From Candidatus Bathyarchaeota archaeon (GTDB taxonomy: Archaea > Thermoproteota > Bathyarchaeia > JAPDIZ01), in contig JAPDIZ010000002.1 of assembly GCA_029259355.1 (NCBI GenBank), forward strand, positions 496,001-560,000: a DNA stretch of 64,000 nucleotides, given 5' to 3'. A program made the position numbers and the translations under genes. Positions 59,805-64,000 of this stretch are shown one piece after another. Numbering within the stretch: position 1 is the stretch's first letter; each line of letters begins with the position of its first letter. A model generated the notes under the pieces. That model ran no database searches and was not told the DNA's origin. It saw only the letters and a program-made list of their open reading frames with translations.

Positions 59805-60665
59805 TCATGCTATGTATATGGCTATGGAAGAATATCCGACAACGCTTGAGTAGTCGCCAGTTACATCTCCCGAGGTTGCGTACTTGAGCAGCTTAGCGCT
59901 CTTAGCGCCTAGCTGCTTAGCAGCAACCAAGGCCGCGGAGACAGGGCCATACCCACACATGGTTACATCACGTTCATACACCACTCTTTGGAGCTTTTCT
60001 TCGTTTAGGTCTAGCACAGCCTGTATAGCAGCTCTATCTTTTTCCTCAGCTACTTGCTGAGGCTCGTAGTGACTGAAGTCGGTGGAAGCGATCATAACAA
60101 CATCTCTTCCGCGAATAGCTGAGGCAATGGCTTCCCCAACTTCTTTGCTGGTTCTCAGGTCTTGTAGAGTCATGCATATGGGCACAAATCTCACTGACGG
60201 TCCGTAAAGGTACTGAAGAAATGGTAGCTGTATCTCTATGGAGTGCTCATACTTATGAGCTAAGTCGTCTACATCTATTATCGAGGAATTCTCGAGAATG
60301 GCCCTTGCCAAGTCAGAGTCTATTTCTGCGTCACCAAAAGGAGTTCTCCAAGCGCCTTTGACCGAAATAGCTACTGCGCTTCCTAGCCCACGGTGGTTTG
60401 GCCCCAGAATCACGAAGGACTGGGGTCGAGGGTCTTGAGCGAGTTCGAAGTAGCCGTGCGCAGCTACCGAACCGGAGTACATCAAGCCTGCGTGAGGAGA
60501 TATAAGCGCTAAGATGGTGCGAGACTCTCTAGCTCCAATTGTGGGAAGAGAGCCGGGGCCGAGCTTTGAGGTAAAGCACTCCTCCACCTGCTTCTTGAGG
60601 GACTCAGAGGTTCCAGCATACCACGAACCCGCGATAGGCGAGTACCTAACCTTCATATCGAGCAC
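59805..60665 (-). CDS. MEMO1 family protein
   Basis: A 286-residue member of the MEMO1 family, related to LigB-type dioxygenases and found in many archaeal isoprenoid operons. LISPHAGLMYSGSVAAHGYFEL, FVILGPNHRGLGSAVAIS, KYEHSIEIQLPFLQYLYG, and VMIASTDFSHYEPQQVAE hold the conserved histidines; MCGYGPVSAALVAAKQLGA follows. A link to isoprenoid synthesis is suggested by neighbours but not proven. Abuts rps2. Confidence 0.9.
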   Translation of the reverse strand: MLDMKVRYSPIAGSWYAGTSESLKKQVEECFTSKLGPGSLPTIGARESRTILALISPHAGLMYSGSVAAHGYFELAQDPRPQSFVILGPNHRGLGSAVAISVKGAWRTPFGDAEIDSDLARAILENSSIIDVDDLAHKYEHSIEIQLPFLQYLYGPSVRFVPICMTLQDLRTSKEVGEAIASAIRGRDVVMIASTDFSHYEPQQVAEEKDRAAIQAVLDLNEEKLQRVVYERDVTMCGYGPVSAALVAAKQLGAKSAKLLKYATSGDVTGDYSSVVGYSSIAIYIA

Positions 60666-61322
60666 CTACCTATGGCTCTCCGCCTCCGCAACCTTCGTCT
60701 CAAAATCCTCGACGGAGAGCGAGAGGTCCTCATCTGGCCCCAGCTCCCCCCGCTCCCTAAGCACCTGCCTAGCCAAGAGCCAGTAAACCATGGCTAATGC
60801 CCTCCTTCCCTTATTGTTGGTTGGGATAACTAGGTCGATGTTGCTGAAGGAGTTGTCGGTGTCGCACAGCGCTACGACTGGAATTCCCACTACGCTCGCC
60901 TCTTTAACCGCTTGCCTATCGGCTCTGGGATCCGTTACCAACACCACGTCTGGCTCTAGGTGATAGGGAAATGAGGGGTTGGTGAAGAGCCCGGGTAAAA
61001 ACCTGCCCACTACAGGTATTGCGTTGGTTACTTCGCAAAACCTCTTCACAGGAGTCCTTCCGTAGAGCCTAGCCGATACCGCGACTACCTTCTGAGGCTC
61101 GAACTGAGCTAGGAACTTGGCAGCAACCCTTATCCTCTCATCAGTTTTTTTGACATCGAGCACGAAAAGCCCATCAGGTCTTACGCGGTATATGAACGGC
61201 TCCATATCAGCAGTCTTTATCCTCGTGCCTATGTGGATTCCAGCTGATAGCAGAGTCTCTCTTGGGAGTAGGAGAGCTTCCTCCGCGCTCTTCTCGGTTT
61301 CTGCTTCGCTCGACTCCACCAC
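60666..61322 (-). CDS. rps2: Ribosomal protein S2
   Basis: A 218-residue small-subunit protein. [162 protein letters not shown] matches archaeal S2. Gap of 4 nt after eno. Confidence 0.96.
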   Translation of the reverse strand: MVESSEAETEKSAEEALLLPRETLLSAGIHIGTRIKTADMEPFIYRVRPDGLFVLDVKKTDERIRVAAKFLAQFEPQKVVAVSARLYGRTPVKRFCEVTNAIPVVGRFLPGLFTNPSFPYHLEPDVVLVTDPRADRQAVKEASVVGIPVVALCDTDNSFSNIDLVIPTNNKGRRALAMVYWLLARQVLRERGELGPDEDLSLSVEDFETKVAEAESHR

Positions 61323-61326
61323 CTCC

Positions 61327-62610
61327 TCACAAGTTTAAGTGAGCCATTCGAGCGTAATCGCCCAACACATCCTCTATCCTGAGGAGCTCGTTTAGCTTAG
61401 CTACTCTTTCTCCTCCCACAACTCCCGTCTTTATTATGGGGCACCCAAGCCCTACGCAGACGTGAGCAATGCTGGGGTCAGGGGTTTCGCCAGACCTATG
61501 CGACACCACGGGAGCGAGTCCGTGTTTCTTAGCCATCCTCACTGCCTCGATAGCTTGCGAAAGAGTCCCCACTTGGTTAATCTTTATTATGATGGCGTTG
61601 CACGCCCCCTTCTTCACCCCCATTCTCAGCCTGTTGACATTTGTTGTAAACAAGTCGTCTCCACACACCAGACAGGACTTAACGGATTTTGTCAGCTCAG
61701 CGAAGCTCTCGAAATCCTCCTCCTCAAAAGGATCTTCGAGATAGGCTAGCTCGTACTCCTCAACCAAGCTAAGCATGTAGCTCAGCTGCTCCTCAGTAGA
61801 CCTCTCCACACCATCTCTAACATATACATACCTTTGCCTTTTGGGATTCCACAAGCTTGAAGCAGCTACGTCCAAACCCATGCGAACCTCGAAACCCATT
61901 TCCCTCGAAACCTGGTCGCAAGCTTTGTAGACTACGTCAAGCGCTTCCTCATTGGACGCATTGGGGGCCCATGCCCCCTCATCCCCCCTCCCCCCAGTAA
62001 AGGAGGGGTCTCTGGACTCTATGACGCCTCTGACCGCTCTGTGCACAGCGAAGATGGCCTCTAGCGCCTCCGACACCGAAGAAGCGCCTACCGGGATTAC
62101 CAAAAACTCTTGGATGTCCGGAGCACCTCCCCCCGCGTGCTTCCCTCCCCCTAGGACGTTTCCTAAGGGGTACGGTAGCTCTGAGCACGCCACACCGCCA
62201 AGATGCTGGTAGAGTGGAAGAGCTCTTGCCGACGCTGCCGCATTAGCTACTGCAAGCGAAACAGCATAGGCTGTGTTTCCGCCTATGTTGCTGAAGTTCT
62301 CCGTCCCATCCACCTCCCTCAGCAAGTCGTCTATCACACTCTGCTGAGCAGCATCTAGCCCTATGATCTCGGGGGCAATCACTTCCTCAACTTTGGCTAC
62401 CGCCGCATCAACTCCTCCCTCGGGGAATGGAACAGCTTCGTGAGCACCTCGACTTTTCCCAGAGGGAGCAGAAGCTCTTCCAAAGCCCTCAGCAGCGATC
62501 ACATCCACCTCTATGGTGGGCTCTCCTCTGCTGTTGAAGATTTTTCTCGCGTAAACATCCTCTATGATAGTGGGGGAGGGCTCTCCTAAGTGAGAAAGCC
62601 TTCTAGCCAA
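61327..62610 (-). CDS. eno: Enolase
   Basis: About 427 residues. Converts 2-phosphoglycerate to [25 protein letters not shown] start, [17 protein letters not shown] loop, [24 protein letters not shown] (metal), [17 protein letters not shown] (catalytic Lys), [14 protein letters not shown]. The track start (62640) is inside rpoN; TTG 62610 follows ggtgg at good spacing ([11 protein letters not shown]). Next to rpoN and rps2 as in most archaea. Confidence 0.95.
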   Translation of the reverse strand: MARRLSHLGEPSPTIIEDVYARKIFNSRGEPTIEVDVIAAEGFGRASAPSGKSRGAHEAVPFPEGGVDAAVAKVEEVIAPEIIGLDAAQQSVIDDLLREVDGTENFSNIGGNTAYAVSLAVANAAASARALPLYQHLGGVACSELPYPLGNVLGGGKHAGGGAPDIQEFLVIPVGASSVSEALEAIFAVHRAVRGVIESRDPSFTGGRGDEGAWAPNASNEEALDVVYKACDQVSREMGFEVRMGLDVAASSLWNPKRQRYVYVRDGVERSTEEQLSYMLSLVEEYELAYLEDPFEEEDFESFAELTKSVKSCLVCGDDLFTTNVNRLRMGVKKGACNAIIIKINQVGTLSQAIEAVRMAKKHGLAPVVSHRSGETPDPSIAHVCVGLGCPIIKTGVVGGERVAKLNELLRIEDVLGDYARMAHLNL

Positions 62611-62620
62611 CAGAAACCAC

Positions 62621-62836
62621 CTAGCGAGCTCTCTTCTCAAACAGCTCGTGGAACTTGATCACGTCCTCGATGACATCTGCGTGCGAAAGTAGCATTCTCC
62701 TACAGCAATACCGCTTTACGCCCAAATCATCTAGCACTTTGCCAGGGTGTTCCCCGGCGCGTACTCTCCTCAGAAACTCCTCCCACTTGTCTCCTATCAC
62801 CGCTCCACAGGTAAAACACCTAACTGGTATCATCAT
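62621..62836 (-). CDS. rpo10: RNA polymerase subunit Rpo10 (RpoN)
   Basis: About 71 residues. [62 protein letters not shown] has the atypical zinc site CFTCG...CC. ATG 62836 gives the usual [11 protein letters not shown] start; the track begins 7 codons earlier. Between rps9 and eno. Confidence 0.96.
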   Translation of the reverse strand: MMIPVRCFTCGAVIGDKWEEFLRRVRAGEHPGKVLDDLGVKRYCCRRMLLSHADVIEDVIKFHELFEKRAR

Positions 62837-62872
62837 GTTCCCTACACCGTCAACCAAGTGGTTAGTCTGGGG

Positions 62873-63259
62873 CTACCTATAGCTCTTCTGCCTCCTTCTC
62901 CTCGCACCAGGTCCACCGAATTTCTTGGGCTCCACTTGCCTCGGATCTCCAGCCAGCATTGTTCTGTCGTATGCTAGGAAGCGCTTCCTTAGCTCAGCGC
63001 TCTTGGTCCAAGCAACCAGTGCTCTTGCAATAGCCATCCTGCACGCCTCTGCCTGCCCCATGAAGCCACCTCCCCTTACATTTATGTCTATGTCCACTTC
63101 GTTAGCGACATCTCCCGCCAATAGCAACGGCTCCATTATCTTCATCCTAGCAGCCTCTATGGGCAGTATCTCGAGGGGAAAGCCGTTGATTCTCACCCTA
63201 CCCTTTCCTGGCCTAGTGACCGCGCGAGCTATGGCGGTCTTTCGCTTACCACTCGTCAA
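62873..63259 (-). CDS. rps9: Ribosomal protein S9
   Basis: A 128-residue small-subunit protein whose C-terminal SYR tail reaches the P-site t[31 protein letters not shown] start, [27 protein letters not shown] middle, [31 protein letters not shown] end. Follows rpl13. Confidence 0.96.
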   Translation of the reverse strand: MTSGKRKTAIARAVTRPGKGRVRINGFPLEILPIEAARMKIMEPLLLAGDVANEVDIDINVRGGGFMGQAEACRMAIARALVAWTKSAELRKRFLAYDRTMLAGDPRQVEPKKFGGPGARRRRQKSYR

Positions 63260-63289
63260 GATAATCCTCTTCTTAGCTGACAGATGACC

Positions 63290-63736
63290 TCACCTCGGGT
63301 TCCATCCGATCTCCTTAGCCACATCTCCAAGGTATACGTATCCGTGCTTAAGCCTCTTAGACGAAGCTTGTGGAATAGTCTCCTTCTCCACATCCTTGTA
63401 CTCGGGGGGACAGCCAATGTAAACTCTAAGCCTCTTTAAGGCTTGTCTTCCCCTCCAATTGTCCTTAGGCAGCATACCCTCGACCACGCTCTTAACGATG
63501 ACATCAGGCCTCCTCGGTCTATAGGGGCTTTTTTCGAGCGAAGCTAGTGTCCTTATCTCTAGAGCTTTCTTATACTCCCCTACTACCATGTGCCTCTTGC
63601 CAGATACTACGGTCTTCTCAGCGTTCACTATGACTATTCTCTCCCCCATCAAAAGCCTCTTAGCAACCACGCTAGCCATTCTGCCTAAGATCAAATCAGT
63701 CGCGTCTATGACGGTTGGCTGCTGGCTTAAGCCCAT
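63290..63736 (-). CDS. rpl13: Ribosomal protein L13
   Basis: A 148-residue large-subunit protein. VIDATDLILGRMASVVAKRLLMGERIVIVNAEKTVVSGKRHMVVGEYKKALEIRTLASLEKSPYRPRRPDVIVKSVVEGMLPKDNWRGRQALKRLRVYIGCP is the L13 pattern. Its ATG overlaps the rpl18e stop by one base (taatg). Confidence 0.96.
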   Translation of the reverse strand: MGLSQQPTVIDATDLILGRMASVVAKRLLMGERIVIVNAEKTVVSGKRHMVVGEYKKALEIRTLASLEKSPYRPRRPDVIVKSVVEGMLPKDNWRGRQALKRLRVYIGCPPEYKDVEKETIPQASSKRLKHGYVYLGDVAKEIGWNPR

Positions 63737-64000
63737 TACCCAATCACCCTGACGTTAGAGCCCTTTGGGTTTTCCTCCACCAGCTGCTCAAGCGAGACTG
63801 CCTTTCCACCAGCTTGAGCAATTTTCTCCAGAGCCGATTTTGAGAACCTGAAGGCAGCTACGGTTACGGGGTGATCGAGAAAACCAGCGCCAAGCACTTT
63901 TCCGGGAACAGCCACTACATCTCCGCTCTTGGTGTAGCGGTTTATCTTGCTGACGTTTACGGCAATCCTAGCCCTAGACCTCTTGGAAAGCCTTTCAGCC
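63736..64000 (-). CDS. rpl18e: Ribosomal protein L18e (5' end beyond window)
   Basis: Translated by hand because the frame runs off the window: [87 protein letters not shown], then TAA at 63736-63738. This is the C-terminal three quarters of L18e (L15 superfamily) with the [12 protein letters not shown] signature. The order rpl18e-rpl13-rps9-rpo10-eno-rps2 is the conserved archaeal cluster. Confidence 0.93.
   Translation of the reverse strand, partial: AERLSKRSRARIAVNVSKINRYTKSGDVVAVPGKVLGAGFLDHPVTVAAFRFSKSALEKIAQAGGKAVSLEQLVEENPKGSNVRVIG

Noticed and set aside
1-64000. CRISPR array, prophage, rRNA genes or complete insertion sequence
   Set aside because: I found no regularly spaced repeats, no phage structural or integrase genes, no rRNA-like sequence and only one TnpB remnant.

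Overview
This window is a gene-dense stretch of an archaeal chromosome. The evidence is the archaeal/eukaryotic information-processing set: an Orc1/Cdc6 initiator, aEF-2, aIF2-gamma, aIF5B, Rpo7/Rpo10, Spt4, the exosome (Rrp4/41/42), SBDS, the proteasome alpha subunit, prefoldin, RNase P proteins and KEOPS (Bud32, Kae1, Pcc1). Ribosomal proteins without bacterial counterparts (S3Ae, S6e, S24e, S27Ae, S28e, L7Ae, L15e, L18e, L24e, L37Ae) and a mevalonate-type isoprenoid block are also present. The short XPF nuclease without a helicase domain and the intron-bearing genes point to a TACK-type, probably thermophilic lineage. An Aigarchaeota/Caldarchaeum-like organism is my guess, not something I can prove. 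TTG and GTG starts are common, genes often overlap by a few bases, and most of the window is read on the minus strand.

Layout: 0-2 kb holds moaC (cut by the window edge), a winged-helix regulator and orc1/cdc6. 2-6.7 kb is looser: methylmalonyl-CoA epimerase, a small unknown gene, an aminotransferase, a TnpB (IS605-type) remnant, and an FMN glutamate-synthase-like gene flanked by two near-identical 21-22 bp sequences. 6.7-11.7 kb holds a UPF0282 metallo-hydrolase, an intron-containing tRNA-Gly(CCC), a radical SAM gene, the aEF-2 gene and xpf. 11.8-15.4 kb holds guaB and an ECF transporter core (EcfT plus two ATPases). 15.4-21.9 kb is the exosome/proteasome superoperon (psmA-sdo1-rrp4-rrp41-rrp42-rpl37ae-brix-pcc1-like-pfdB-DUF3194-DHH). 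22-27 kb holds pncB, a frameshifted zinc-ribbon gene, a DUF151 nuclease, an HhH-GPD glycosylase gene broken by one amber codon, two-subunit fumarase and a phosphoesterase. 27-30.4 kb is gatCAB. 30.4-46.5 kb carries RNase P proteins, rpl15e, serA, ychF, sugar-nucleotide genes (glmU/glmM-like), rps3ae, pcc1, recJ, rps15, rdgB, bud32, kae1 and an asnB-like gene. 46.5-53.7 kb holds translation/transcription genes. 53.7-64 kb runs gltX, isoprenoid genes (GGPP synthase, fni, ipk, mvk), memo, rps2, eno, rpoN, rps9, rpl13 and rpl18e (cut by the window edge).

The most striking observation is in the aEF-2 gene. The open reading frame on the track starts too late and in mid-protein. The true N-terminus lies in a different frame upstream, separated from the rest by 31 nt. 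Those 31 nt fold as a textbook archaeal bulge-helix-bulge (two 3-nt bulges separated by 4 bp, plus a 10-bp intronic hairpin). Cutting after the second base of each bulge removes exactly 31 nt, restores the frame and rebuilds the conserved 'EQIRNIGIVAHVDHGKTT' block. I read this as a protein-coding archaeal intron in an essential translation factor, presumably removed by the tRNA splicing endonuclease. A tRNA gene with a 15-nt intron lies 1 kb away.

Other points of interest are a zinc-ribbon gene needing a frameshift, the single in-frame TAG in a DNA glycosylase gene, a second Pcc1-like gene inside the exosome operon, an ECF module with no S-component nearby, and the TnpB remnant with a 3'-end hairpin.
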